DNA of 64,000 bases from Channallabes apus. Taxonomy: Eukaryota; Chordata; Actinopteri; Siluriformes; Clariidae. Positions 34,109 to 45,647 of the stretch are shown here, piece by piece. Where the stretch lies: contig CM060127.1 in NCBI GenBank assembly GCA_030522415.1, positions 10,958,207 to 11,022,206 on the forward strand, written 5' to 3'. The notes beneath the pieces are model-generated. The model was given only the letters and a program-made list of their open reading frames with translations. It did no database searches and was not told where the DNA came from. Both the position numbers and the translations under genes were made by a program. Every line of letters starts with the position of its first letter. The stretch's first letter is position 1.

Positions 34109-35889
34109 ATGCCTGAACCAGCCAAGACCGCTCCCAAGAAGGGCTCGAAGAAAGCCGTGACCAAGACCGCCGGCAAAGGAGGTAAGAAGCGCAGAAAGAC
34201 CAGGAAGGAGAGCTACGCTATCTACGTGTACAAAGTCCTGAAGCAGGTTCACCCCGACACCGGCATTTCGTCCAAGGCGATGGGAATCATGAATTCGTTC
34301 GTTAACGACATCTTCGAGTGCATCGCCGGTATGTCCTCGCGTCTGGCTCACTACAATTAAATTTTCAATTCAGTTTTATTTGTATACCGCTTTTAACAAT
34401 TGACATTGTCTCAAAACAGCTTTACACAATCAAAAGAATTATTTAAGATTGTATGGAATGTGAATGTGTATGAATCAAAATGTTCACATACTCCCTGGTG
34501 AGCAAGCCGAGGGCGACAGTGGCAAGGAAAAACTCCCTGAGATGGTAATAGGAAGAAACCTAGAGAGGAACCAGACTCAACAGGGAACCCATCCTCATCT
34601 GGGTGAAACAGATAGCAGGAAATGATCTGCATTTATACAGTGTTAAGTGTTAGGTTCAGCTATAATAGTTGATGTTAATTGATGTTAAAATGGAGTCCAG
34701 TAGTTATTGGAGACTCGTAGAAAGTTCCAGTCCTGAACTATCGAATTGTCAAGTCCTCAGAGAAACAGCTGACAACACCAGTCGAGGCCAAAGCCATCTT
34801 CTAAGTAGACAGAATCATCCCCAGACACCAGATGCATCCCAAAGAGACACACGGGGCATCCATGCGGCGAGACCTCCAACCAGAAACGGGGCACCTGGAT
34901 GGATCAGACAGGTCCGGAGGGCAGAGGGAGTCTGGATCACTGGCAGCTCAGGAATGATATGTGTAGCTCGACAGAGAGAAAGAGTGAAAGGGGGAGACAG
35001 GGGGAGAGAGGAAAGTGGGGGAGAAAGAGAAGAGGAGGAGAGATGGCAATTAGGTATGGTCTCAGTCACAATGTATAATGTGAATGTATATTTACTGTAG
35101 AGTGCAAGCAGGGACTCCGGCAGGACTAACTATGACAGCATAACTAAAAGGGAGAGCCAGAAGGAAACACAAACATGAGGGGTAACTGAGATGTAAAGCA
35201 AACAATCACCTCACCGTCAACAAACCTGAGTGATCAAATGAGAGTGAGGAAGACAGAATCTAAACATACCAGTTCACCATAATACTCTACGTCCATGAGT
35301 CCCCCATATCTGCTCCTTTACCTATGGCAAATCTATTTATAAAAATGCTTGGCTAAATAAATAGGTTTTTAGCCTAGACTTAAACACTGAGACTGTGTCT
35401 GAGTCCTGAACACTATTTGGAAGCCTATTCCATAATTTTGGAGCTTTGTAAGAAAAAGCTCTGCCCCCAGCTGTAGTTTTCATAAACAGCCTGCATCCTT
35501 TGACCGAAGTAGGCGTGGCGGATCGTAAGACACTAGCAGTTCGTCAGATACTGCGGCGCGAAACCATTTAATGCTTTATATGTCAAGAGTAGTATTTTAA
35601 AATAAATGCGAAATTTCACAGGGAGCCAATGTAGTGAAGATAGGATAGGGGTGATGTGCTCATATCTTCTGGTTCTAGTGAGGACTCTCGCTGCTGCATT
35701 CTGGACTAGCTGAAGCTTGCTTATGCACCTAACAGAACAACCAGACAGTAAGGCATTACAATAGAACACAACAAAATACAACAAACGCTCCACCATCACC
35801 TCTAGGGAGATCCAGACCGCCGTGCGCCTGTTGCTGCCCGGTGAGTTGGCCAAGCACGCCGTGTCCGAGGGCACCAAGGCCGTGACCAA
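34109..35889 (+). pseudogene. Histone H2B gene split by an L2 insertion
   Basis: The 5' part (34109-34356) encodes the basic tail and most of the histone fold up to R-L-A-H-Y-N. The 3' part (35777-35889) resumes exactly with [11 protein letters not shown] and runs through V-T-K. Between them is a 1,420-bp L2 on the - strand flanked by TACAA duplications (34352-34356 and 35777-35781). The last residues (Y-T-S-S-K and stop) are gone, replaced by hAT-derived sequence. Two changes at conserved fold positions, Arg72 to Cys and Glu76 to Met, are also seen. As it stands only 83 residues could be made. It cannot form a normal H2A-H2B dimer. Confidence 0.95.
34357..35776 (-). mobile_element. L2 LINE inserted in H2B, 5'-truncated
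   Basis: On - it ends with the L2 3' block (AAAGCGGTATACAAATAAAACTGAATTG-type) at 34357. RT C-terminal sequence (C-N-A-L-L-S-G-C, L-H-W-L-P-V) lies at 35533-35776. An internal purine-rich GA tract is at 34970-35050. The TACAA target duplication is on both sides. Confidence 0.92.
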
Positions 35890-36180
35890 AGAACTACACT
35901 TGCTTTCAAAGAAGTCGAGTGGCTTATTAATGTCTCTGGGGTGCATCATTTCTAAGTGGCTGCTTGGTGTAGCGGTTAGAGTGCTGGACCAGTGATCTAC
36001 AAAGCGCCAGTTCGAATCCCGAGTGATGATGTTTTAAAATTGTTTTATTTTAAAACTAAATAAAATGTTTTAAGTGCGCTTAAGGTAGAGTCTTATAAAG
36101 GCTATGTAGACTTATATAGTTTTATTATATATTTTTTGCACATTAATCTGAGTCCTCATCTGTTAGATCTGTTTAGTTTT
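35890..36180 (-). repeat. hAT-BED fragment with embedded tRNA-like segment
   Basis: On - 35890-35949 encodes the [17 protein letters not shown] segment that follows a BED finger in hAT transposases. Immediately after it (35958-36023 on +) is a tRNA-like sequence with a TGGTGTAGCGGTTAGAG A box and a CAGTTCGAATCCC B box. The same arrangement is inverted at 42330-42600. The left edge abuts the H2B remnant without a visible target duplication. Confidence 0.6.
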
Positions 36181-36428
36181 TTTTTTCCTGCCGGGACGAA
36201 TGCGCGGTTCCATCCCTTTCCCGCCTATTCAGGGAGCCTACGGAGTGAGCGATTAACCATAGTCGAATCGATTGGTGTGCTATTCATGCCGGCTGGTGAT
36301 AATTAACGTTAATATGATCTCGGGCTTGCTCACGATGCTCAACATCTATAAAAATAGCAAAGTATTGTGTATAGAGTGATAAAAAAAATGTTAGAAAACA
36401 TAATTTCCTGCATTTTTTTCTGCTTCAG

Positions 36429-36596
36429 GAGTCAGTCTGTTCTGAGACAGTGAGAGTAGAGGAAGGGGCAGATTCAGAACCAGGGAGGGAGCCGGAGACA
36501 GCAGAACAAAGAGAGGATATTGCCAGCACCAGCACAGGGAGCACAGTTTTTAGTTTAGATCTCATGTTTACATTTTATTGTATGTTGATGGCTTGA
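36429..36596 (+). CDS. T1 exon 3, open 55-codon frame with splice acceptor and polyA signal
   Basis: A polypyrimidine tract and CTGCTTCAG precede 36429. Frame 0 is open for 55 codons to TGA at 36594-36596. The peptide is acidic and Ser/Thr-rich (E-S-V-C-S-E-T-V-R-V-E-E-G) and ends in a short hydrophobic tail. AATAAA follows at about 36620. The copy at 54085 has a 7-bp deletion in the same exon, and copy B has lost the acceptor. This is the best preserved version of the exon. Function unknown; exons 1 and 2 are not present upstream here. Confidence 0.4.
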   Translation, partial: ESVCSETVRVEEGADSEPGREPETAEQREDIASTSTGSTVFSLDLMFTFYCMLMA

Positions 36597-36599
36597 CTG

Positions 36600-37127
36600 T
36601 AAACAACATAAACAATGCAATAAATTTATAAAAATATATATTTATTGTCCCCCCTGCTGTTAAATGAAATTTGCGTTATTTTACGTTAATGTTACGTTAT
36701 TACATTATTAACGTCGACAGAATAAAGTAAAGTTTTATTTCTGGAATTGATGCACGGGCTTCATCTTAGGCTTTTTTTTTTCTTTCGGTTTCTTTCGTTT
36801 CTCAGCGCCGGACTGTTAATGTCTCTTTCCAGGACCAGGCATATCATTCAATTATTATAATTCTTTTGGCCAAATACTGTAGGCAGTCGTAACAGAGGTG
36901 AGGGCGCGCGCGTCATCACGTGTGCTTAGCCGACTCTGCGTTCACCGTAAACTTCAATATAGACGTTTATATTTTTGTTTATTTGTATATGTATGTTATT
37001 AATATAAATTTTTTAGAGATTGTGTGTGCATGCACGGAGAGTTTGTGTTGATAAGTTTATGTGGATAAGTTGATAAGTGTATGTTGTCAAAGTATTTGTG
37101 GACATATAATTAGGGAATTTTTTTTAA
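36600..37127 (+). mobile_element. T1 repeat, copy C (3' part)
   Basis: It continues from exon 3 to the family terminus. It contains the GCGCGCGCGTCATCACGTG block and ends at about 37127 with AATTAGGGAATTTTTTTT, the mirror of positions 9-25. It includes a stretch missing from copy B (36655-36810). Confidence 0.75.
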
Positions 37128-37448
37128 ATTAAGGATGTCTTGAAACATAATGCAGTAACTCTACAGTATTTATTTGAACACGGTAAAGGTGTTAATGTTT
37201 CGTACATTCCTTAATTTGTCCTTTCGGTTTGTGTTTTATGTTTCACTGTTTTCAATATACTGTACATACTGTAAAACGTATGGACAACAATGTTCCGGAA
37301 GCATTATTAAATATTCAATAAGGCACACACACAATTTAGTTGCAATAAAGTTTTATTAAATATATAATAAAGCAGGCAGTACTGTATATGGCAAATGGTC
37401 ACTCAAAATCTTTACAAAAGTAAGAGTATTCATTAATTTTTTTTTTTT

Positions 37449-37604
37449 TTAGAAAAGAGAAAACTCAATTTTCTTTCTAAGAAGTTCGTTAATTATGTCT
37501 CTTATTTGCTTGTTGTTGTGGGCTGTGGGGTGGAATTTCCTAGCAACAGCATCGGAAAGTGCTTGAAGCAGAATTACCCCATCAGCGAAACCGGTTTGAT
37601 AACT
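37449..37604 (-). pseudogene. Orphan 51-codon C-terminal frame, unrecognised
   Basis: On - a frame without an ATG runs from just after a TGA to TAA at 37449-37451. It encodes an amphipathic, protein-like peptide with F-A-D-G-V-I-L-L-Q-A-L-S-D-A-V-A-R-K-F and N-K-Q-I-R-D-I-I-N-E-L-L. The composition looks coding and helical. I do not recognise the family. Its position beside a T1 end suggests a transposon-borne gene end. Confidence 0.35.
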
Positions 37605-38490
37605 TCACACCAAGGATACTGTAGGTGAGAAGGGGGATTACAGTAACGGTTTCTGTGGGTCTTCACCAAGAGGTGATGTGGGTCGCGTTGTATTCCGCGA
37701 ATAGACTAAAACAAAATCATGTTTGCTTCAGCATTGCAAACAATATTGTATTAGGCCAACTTTATTTAAGATTTAAATAATAGTGGGTTAGGAATGTTAT
37801 TCTTCATATAACTTAAATGGCTGAATGAAGTTAAATATACACAATAAATTAATAATTGCGTTTGCTTTATATTTGAGCACTCGTGTAAATAGCTTTTTCA
37901 TTGTATATACTACCATATCGTATATCTGTGTCTAATACTGGTTTATTCATATTTTACATTACATTCAGTTTGTAATTTACTTGCGATTGTACTTTTAAAA
38001 TGTAACCTATACGTATGTATAAAGCATATTTAACTACTTCAGCAGTGAATTAGAAACTTGGTCAGTCTGGCTTTTAGATAAAGTCCTTCAGAGCAAGCAT
38101 TGTGTAAATATAATATATAAAACATAATGTAATATAAAATAAAATAATATAAAATAAATATATAACATAAATGGTTAATGATAGCAATAAAACCAGACTT
38201 AATAGTTGGATTTGATACTTTTCTTTTTATTTACTGTATAGACATCTTATTATGCTTTCTCTGTTATTAATCTCTCTATATTCTCTAATTATGACTTGAA
38301 TAAATCGGCTCACATCGGAGCGCGCTAGCGTGTTGGAAAAGCGAGTACTGTAGTCTATATATTTGTGTTTGTTGTTTTCCTGGGGGGTGGCGTGTTTATG
38401 TCTGCATTTTATCTATAAATCGTGTGTGTGTGTGTGTGTGTGTGCATGGAGAGTTTATGTGTGTGCACACGGAGAGTTTATGAGTGTGCC
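37605..38490. other. Unassigned AT-rich sequence
   Basis: No gene. A short T1-like piece (TTTTAGATAAAGTCCTTC) lies near 38070. (TG)n is at 38423-38443. Confidence 0.4.
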
Positions 38491-38601
38491 CCTTTGATGT
38501 GCTGGGTATGGCGGGGCGTCGACGGCTGATCAGTGTAAAGTAGCGTACTTTACACACACTGATCAGCGGTCGACGCCCCGCCGTACCCAGCAGATCAAAG
38601 G
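38491..38601. repeat. Long hairpin-forming inverted repeat
   Basis: CCTTTGATGTGCTGGGTATGG opens an arm whose complement closes at 38601 (CCCAGCAGATCAAAGG). Arms of about 50 bp pair with few mismatches around an AGTAGCGTACT centre. A related single arm is at about 56053-56085 next to R2 sequence, so this may be two element ends joined head to head. Confidence 0.85.
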
Positions 38602-38750
38602 GACAGTTATCGGCTATGACACATTGAAGGAGAACTTAATAGTTCTCAAAAATAGTGTAAATGTCTGCAACAGTCACTAACCATTAAAATGTTTTTTTTT
38701 GTAATTAAACATGAAAATATTAATTATATTTTCTTTATACATATTTCCAT

Positions 38751-38826
<76 letters not shown>
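38598..38826 (+). repeat. R2 tail and (TA)n
   Basis: 38598-38700 matches 16313-16410 (CAGTTATCGGCTATGACAC). (TA)n fills 38751-38826. Confidence 0.75.
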
Positions 38827-38831
<5 letters not shown>

Positions 38832-39280
38832 TAAAACTATTTATTCATTTGTCTTTTATTTACTTACTTACTAGCGAATGCGTTTTTAGGGCTCTAAAAA
38901 CTACGACAGTATGAGTGACAATGGCCCTTGCACCGATCACACACACACACACACACACACACAATAAATATATTCGTGTTTAATTAAATTCTTAAATCAT
39001 CGTGTTCACCATTCACTGAAAAAAAGAACTTGTAAGATTTACTTGATAAAATCCTCGTAACAATTTGGACACATTGATTTTAAGTAAATTTTATTGCTCC
39101 AATATTAAGGCTGAATCCCATTTCTACCCCTTCCCCCTACCATTCCACTTGGCGCGTTCACGTGCAGGGGTAGTGGTGTCTCATTTTTCTTTTGGTTGGA
39201 GGTGTAGGGGGAGGGGGAAGGGCCAGATAGCCCTCCAAACGAAGATTTTTCGGGACCTCACTTCAAACGAAGGGCTAAGC

Positions 39281-40159
39281 CGTCATCAACAGGAGCCCAG
39301 TGGAGAGAGTGGACAGCTTCAGATACCTCGGTGTTCACATCACGCAGGACCTATCATGGTCCTGTCACATCAGCACCGTGGTGAAAAAAGCCCGGCAGCG
39401 TCTCTACCACCTCAGACGCTTGAGAGACTTTAGACTGCCCTCCAAGGTGCTCAGGAACTTCTACTCCTGCACCATAGAGAGCATCCTGACGGGAAACATC
39501 ACGACCTGGTTCGGGAACAGCACCATGCAGGACAGACGAGCTCTACAGAGGGTGGTGCGATCAGCCGAGCGCATCATCCGCACTGAGCTCCCTGACCTAC
39601 ACTCCATCTACAGCAAGCGGTGCTGGACTAAGGCCAGGAAGATCATGAAGGACCTCAGTCACCCCAGTAATGGACTGTTCTCTTTGTTGCGGTCTGGGAA
39701 GCGATTCCGCTCCCTAAAGGCCAACACAGAGAGGCTGAGGAGGAGCTTCTTCCCGCAGGCGATAAGGTCTCTCAATCACACAATCACACCTCCACACAGG
39801 ACTAATAACATCTTTTAAGCTCACAACACTGACTGGACAATCATGGACACATTCATACACACTTGCACTAAATACTCATACATCTGGACAATTGCACATG
39901 TCACCTCCATGCATATTTGCACAACCACTGTCACTTTAATCCTATATTTTTGCAATATTTTATTATGCCCTTATGCACAGTTAATTTTACTAGTTAAAAT
40001 TATTTCTTTAGTATTTCCTTTTTATTGATTATTTATTTTACGTACAAGCTTTTATTTTCTTTTTTTAAGGTCACTGGCGGTCGTATAAAGCATTTCACTG
40101 CATATTATACTGTGTATGATTGTGTATGTGACCAATAAAATTTGAATTTGAATTTGAAT
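39281..40159 (+). mobile_element. LINE-A 3' copy with 5-bp target duplication
   Basis: 5'-truncated LINE-A in R3. TAAGC lies at 39276-39280 and 40160-40164. The 3' UTR ends in TTTGAATTTGAATTTGAA. Confidence 0.92.
39300..39818 (+). pseudogene. LINE-A RT C-terminal fragment
   Basis: 172 open codons matching the C-terminal part of the protein at 4960-6216 with few changes. It starts at the [11 protein letters not shown] thumb segment and runs to the stop. It lacks the catalytic palm. The ATG at 39300 is an internal Met, not a natural start. Confidence 0.88.
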
Positions 40160-41182
40160 TAAGCGAAATTTTCAACATGGCTGCTCACTCGAGCAAGCAG
40201 ACCCATAAATGTTAATGTTTACCATTAATAAAGATTTTTATGACAAGTTTTCATTATATGTATATTACCTCTAGTCTTGTGTTTGTGGTGATGTTCTGTA
40301 AAGAAACGTTTGCAAAAAAAAAAAAAAAGTATTGCTAGCGGATAGTACAGATTGCATGATATTACAAATATATATTTTATGTCACATACACTTTACTGCA
40401 TGCTACAAACAAATATGAAAGTTCAGTAGCACGGCAGTTTGCCGAGCATTTGATAACGCATTGTTTGTTTTGCTTACGGCCATATGTGTACATGTAAATG
40501 AACGGTGCTTACACTATTCTTACTTATTGCAACGTGACCACAGTTTTGTAATTTATATTATAGGGACGGCTGAGGAAACCCGAAGGCTCATCCGTGTTCG
40601 TGGTGAAAATGAGCAACTTTTTTAAAAATCGAAATACAGCGCAAAAAAAACTTTGGGAGTGAGTAATCTCTCTCTTATTGGAATGTGTGATAAACATCGG
40701 CGCATGTCCTCTGACGTAACATTAGGAACATCTTTCATAAATCACTCAACTAAAATATAATTAAACAGTTTATTCACCAACATTACCAAATATTTGTGAA
40801 ATTCACAGTCTAGATCCAAGTTGTCTTTTTAATATAAGTGCATTCAGCTAAATTTTGCATCCATAGAAACAACTGCACGGCACCAGGGCCTGAAATACTC
40901 GTTTTAAACAAAATTGTGTAAAATAATAATAATAATAAATAAATAAATAAAATACAGCATTCATTTAGAAATAAAATACAGCAGGAAATACATTAAACAA
41001 ACTGTAGAATAAACGTTAAAACTTAATAGCCCTCTGAAGCAGTGAAGTTGCAACATTCAAATTAGCACTCTGGACTAGTGCACTTAAAAGTATGCCATTG
41101 AAACCATAACGCATTAAAACATTTTAAGCTGAACATGTAAACACAACATGTAAAGACTTGTAGTCAAGCCAAATCAAATGTT

Positions 41183-41425
41183 TTAAGATGATAACTTCAT
41201 CTTTAAAGCTTGCACTTTTGGTGATAGCTTAATCCCATCAAGTTCTAGAAGCACTTTCTGAAAATAGCTCAAATGTGTAGCGCAGTGCTCGGAGCTATTG
41301 CCACATTCTTGCAAAATTTCCTCTCCTTCAAGGATTATGGATACACGAACCGGTTCTTCCCCTTCAACAGCACAGACGACAAGGATTTTAAGAAGGTGCA
41401 TACTGGCATCACTTCGTCTGTCCCC
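41183..41425 (-). pseudogene. Last exon of a fish-specific uncharacterised (SAMD3-like) gene
   Basis: On - a strong acceptor (TTATTTTCTTGTACATTTTATGCAG) precedes 41425. An 80-codon phase-0 frame runs to TAA. E-E-P-V-R-V-S-I-I-L-E-G near the start and F-Q-K-V-L-L-E-L-D-G with L-S-P-K-V-Q-A-L-K at the end match, from memory, the C-terminus of a large group of uncharacterised teleost proteins. The hydrophobic Tyr/Leu-rich stretch usually between these two blocks is replaced by a short unrelated segment, so an internal deletion is likely. A possible upstream exon is at 42073-42168. Confidence 0.5.
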
Positions 41426-41439
41426 CTGCATAAAATGTA

Positions 41440-42060
41440 CAAGAAAATAAATAATTTATTTTGAGAAACAAAAAAAAAATCTGAATTGCTTCAACCTGTG
41501 CTGACTTCATTTCACAGAGAAAAAAATAAAAATAATTGATAATAAAAAATAACCATCACTTCATATACTTCAGATACTTCATGAACTTGGGTTAAATTGC
41601 TTTAGCAATAATCTTGCATCAATAAAACATTGTAAAACATGGCATGAGATGGCTACACTCCATAGATTACTCTGCACCTTTACATATTAATAAAATTTGG
41701 ATTCAGAAAAAAACGTTTATTGCTAGTGCTCTTTTACCATTTAATGCTTTAACACACACGACTCAGTTTGTTCAGAAATGGCATCTCACTGGCGAGGCTT
41801 TGTCTGAACACGCCGTTTTCACTCGGGGTGGGGGTAAGAAATACACAGCTCGGTGTGCGCTCGGTTCGTTATTATTTTATTTATTTATTCATATACCACA
41901 GGACCCCTGGGGGGCTCCGTAGGTTCAGGTTTTTACACGAAAACGGTGTTTTGTGAATCTCCACACTATTAAAAACTGAAATATTGCTAATTGTAAGTCC
42001 TGAGATTAAGATGAACATTAATTGGGAGTCATGAAAGCGAGAATCACATCCAAAAAAGAA
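41440..42060. other. Unassigned sequence (possible intron)
   Basis: No gene is recognised. It would be intronic if 42073-42168 and 41183-41425 are one gene. Confidence 0.35.
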
Positions 42061-42072
42061 AGCTAAACTTAC

Positions 42073-42168
42073 CTCGAACACGACAAACTCCAGCTCCAGC
42101 CACGCCGTGTTGTACCTCCATGATGATTCCCAACCGAATGATACACAGCGCGGGCACAGCGTCTCCAA
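42073..42168 (-). CDS. Candidate first exon, 32 codons ending at GTAAGT
   Basis: On - an ATG at 42168 opens 32 codons, in phase 0, to a consensus donor (GAG|GTAAGT). It includes C-P-R-C near the start. The downstream exon at 41425 also starts in phase 0, so splicing over a 647-bp intron would give a 112-residue product. No homology is recognised for this exon, and other start codons are possible. Confidence 0.25.
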
Positions 42169-42329
42169 ACATGCATGCGCGGTTTAATTTGGACACATTT
42201 TCGGCTTCAGTAGACACTCAATACTTCAGACTGAAACACGACTTCCCCCTACAGGTAATGAAGGGCATTTTCACAGCTTCCCGCACGCTGCCGGGCAAAG
42301 CCGGCAAAAAAAAAACTAAACAGATCTAA

Positions 42330-42745
42330 CAGATGAGGACTCAGATTAATGTGCAAAAAATATATAATAAAACTATATGTCTACATAGCCTTTATAAGAC
42401 TCTATCTTAAGCGCACTTAAAACATTTTATTTAGTTTTAAAATAAAACAATTTTAAAACATCATCACTCGGGATTCGAAACGGGGTTTTGCAGATCTCTG
42501 GCCGAGCGTTCTAACCGCTACACCAAGTGGCCACTTAGAGACAATGCACACCAGAGACGTTAATAAGCCACTCGACTTTTCTGAAAGCACGTGTACTTCT
42601 TTGATAAGTGACGAAGTAAGCCTGTTATAATAATAACTTGGTGTTATTTGATCTTATTGGTTTAGAAATTTATATTTAAATAAATAGTAAACTTGGCCGA
42701 TTTCGTTATAATTTTGTTTGATGAGTGGGGCTTGAAAATTCTCTT
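42330..42745 (+). repeat. hAT-BED fragment with tRNA-like insert, inverted copy
   Basis: A tRNA-like segment (42468-42533 on -) is directly followed by H-L-E-T-M-H-T-R-D-V-N-K-P-L-D-F on +. Then comes sequence matching the complement of the hAT-Charlie end at 19840-19960 (TTGATCTTATTGGTTTAGAAA). This shows the tRNA-bearing fragments belong to the 19.8-kb hAT family. Confidence 0.65.
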
Positions 42746-43250
42746 GAAAAATATGGTCATTTATTTCAGTTAATAAATCTACTATAATTTTTTTACTCAT
42801 TATTGTACAGTACACATCAATAGCTCTGGTTCAGATTTTTCATGTTTGTTGTGGAAATTACCATCACTGTTGTATTTACTGCGATGAATGAAAATGTCAC
42901 TTTGCGCCACCTGGCGGCCATTTTACGAATGACTTTGAAATGCAACTGATTTATTTTGGCCGCTGTTGCCTTTAAACGGCGGTATGCGCGGCGGGATGGC
43001 CATTCCGATTTTGTAACCACTGTAACAGCACTGCAATAAAAGTTGGTTACTTTTTTTACAACAACTAAAACTATGAATCTCGGATGTACAAAGGAATATC
43101 ATGTAATACAACATGAACACTAAGGGGAAAAAAACACTAAAATTTGGATGGACAATGAAATAAACTATTATATACACGTTTAACTCTTATGTTGACTCAC
43201 TCATGTAAAGTGCCTGAGATTGTTTGGTTCCATTATAAAACCACTATAAT
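42746..43250. other. Unassigned sequence
   Basis: No gene is recognised. Confidence 0.35.
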
Positions 43251-43944
43251 GTAATGTTCAGAGGTGTCAAGTAACGAAGTACAAATACTTTGTTACCTTA
43301 CTTAAGTAGAAATTTTGGGTATCTATACTTTACTGGAGTAATTATTTTTCAGCTGACTTTTTACTTCTACTCCTTACATTTTCACGCAATTATCTGTACT
43401 TTCTACTCCTTACATTTTAAAAATAGCCTCGTTACTCCTATTTTATTTCAGCTTGTCATTCAAAAAACAAAAAACAAAAAAAAACATCCGAATAAATCGC
43501 GCCATCCGGATGGAGCGAATTTGTTTGTGGTTGGATGATGTAATGTTTGCATGTAGTTCTGTTCCAAGTTTTCTGTTCAGCATCCTGACTCTGACGTAAG
43601 CACGTAAGCACGTCGAGCGGGACGAGGTAACTAAGCGTGTGTAATCTGTCACTGGGCATGCGCATGAGAGAACAAAAAAGTAAACGGCACATTCACTAAC
43701 AACTCCGTTGTCTATGTGATCTTTATTTTCTTCTATACAGAAGGACGTTACAGATGAGAAGTATAAACATACCATTCCGACACCCTGTTGGTTGGTACGC
43801 GATCCATCGCACCTGCACATGACGTTACGTCAACCACTCCAGCAAGGACGTTTGAATAAATTAGCATTTTCGGTTGATAAGGTTGTGATAGAGACTCAAG
43901 ATTCGAGCGAAATGTCACAACCAAACACTAGCAAGGAAGGTAAC

Positions 43945-43947
<3 letters not shown>

Positions 43948-44008
<61 letters not shown>
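43948..44008. repeat. (TA)n tract receiving two insertions
   Basis: An uninterrupted TA run continues at 48888-48901 and 50522-50545 after the inserted elements. Confidence 0.95.
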
Positions 44009-44011
<3 letters not shown>

Positions 44012-44564
44012 TGGGAGCCACGTCAAACAGCCGCCTGGAGCATGACTGCTCCGTGGCAGTTCCATGAAGGGTTAATGCAGGCTTCGTGCATGGAATGTGA
44101 TCCCCCGCGATGACGCAGTTAACGATGCCCCGCCCCATAAACGCCCCCATGCGCTTTCTAAAAAGATGGTTGCAATGCCGTATAATTCCGCCAGATGGAG
44201 CATTGACTGACACAGTTAACTGCAGTGTCCAGGAAGCCCAATACCGTATCTTTAATATACAGACAGTTCTTGTATTGTCAACATAGTTTCATAAATAGAT
44301 GAAAAAACAACAACAACAAACCGATTAATAAAACAGATTTGTTAAATCACTCAATACACAACCCATGATGATTATGCTATTTATTATTTAATAATGAATT
44401 AATAAAATTAGTTAGTGAAATATTTTTAAGACATCCTGAAATGATCCTTAAAGACACGGTAGCGGCTGTAATTTGTCTATACCGATCATTGTAGGTACGG
44501 AATAAAAACGCAGGCTATGTACAGTATTTTACATTACTGTGTATTTTACCCCGTTCCATTTAAT

Positions 44565-45610
44565 ATACTGATAGATAATATTTTGCTGCAAAGTAAAGCT
44601 CAAAATGTAACGTCTGCTTGGGTTTGTTTTCGTTATATTTTTGATGATGTTTTCGCTGATTTTTTCACTGATAGTCTACAAGTGGCATAAGAGGCAATTA
44701 ATGCCGCATGCAACCTGGAACAAATATCTGCCCATATGGATCAGTATTTCTTTAGTCATTTAATCATGCATAATGCTCCCCCGTCAAAAGATCTGATGGG
44801 GCATTAATCACTTATCACAACTGTGAATGGATGCGGCAGCAGAGACACATTAAATCCCCATAAACACTTGGAGACAATAGTAAAAAAAAGTTCCAGAGGG
44901 TTAGCGCCTGTTATACTAATGTATTTTTACTGATTTTTTTTTTTACTGCTTATATTTCGTTGGTTTTTACGCAATTTCATGTGTTGTGTGTGCGCACGAG
45001 AGAGAGGATACTCTGACAAGACCAACTTCAGTGTGGCTCCCGTGGCGCAATCGGTTAGCGCGTGATACTTATAAAGCGGTCCAGGTGAAGCAATGCCGAG
45101 TTCGAGCCTCGCCTAAAGCACCCAAAGCATTTTACTGCATATCGTGCTGTCTATGTGACAAATCAAATTTGAATTTGAAAGTAAAGCTTAAAATGTAACT
45201 TCTGCTTTGGTTTGTTTTCGTTATATTTTTGATGTTTTCGCTGAAAGTCAAATTGGCATAACAAATTGATTAATGGCGCATAATATCTGGAACAAATCTC
45301 TGTCCATACAGATCAGTGTGTCTTTAGTCATTTAACCAGCATAATGTCCCACATTAAAGATCTGATGGGGCATCAATCACTTATCACACTGTGTATAGAT
45401 GCAGCAGCAGAGACAGATTTAATCCCCATAAACATTCACACTTGAAAACAAAACTAACAGAAGTAAACAGTTCTAGAGTGTTAGTGCCTGTTATCACAGG
45501 ACAGGAATCACCTACAGGATACTACTGTATTTTACTGCTCATATTTTTTACCCTAGTTTCATTTGGTTTTATGCGATTTCATGTATTATTTGTGTGTGTC
45601 TGTGTGTGCA

Positions 45611-45647
<37 letters not shown>

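Larger units (their letters stand above)
38905..41020 (+). repeat. R3 repeat copy 2, split by LINE-A
   Basis: Colinear with 17800-19370 including the C-rich block (39125-39235) and AGGGCTAAGC, where LINE-A entered. It resumes at 40160 and ends with the 40735-41010 block. Confidence 0.7.

Noticed and set aside
35533..35949. 138-codon ORF on - as one protein
   Set aside because: It runs through the hAT fragment, the antisense H2B 3' half and the L2, an accidental fusion of three sources.
45036..45120. Functional tRNA-Ile gene
   Set aside because: The variable loop is shortened, the acceptor stem does not close, and a LINE tail follows. It is a SINE.
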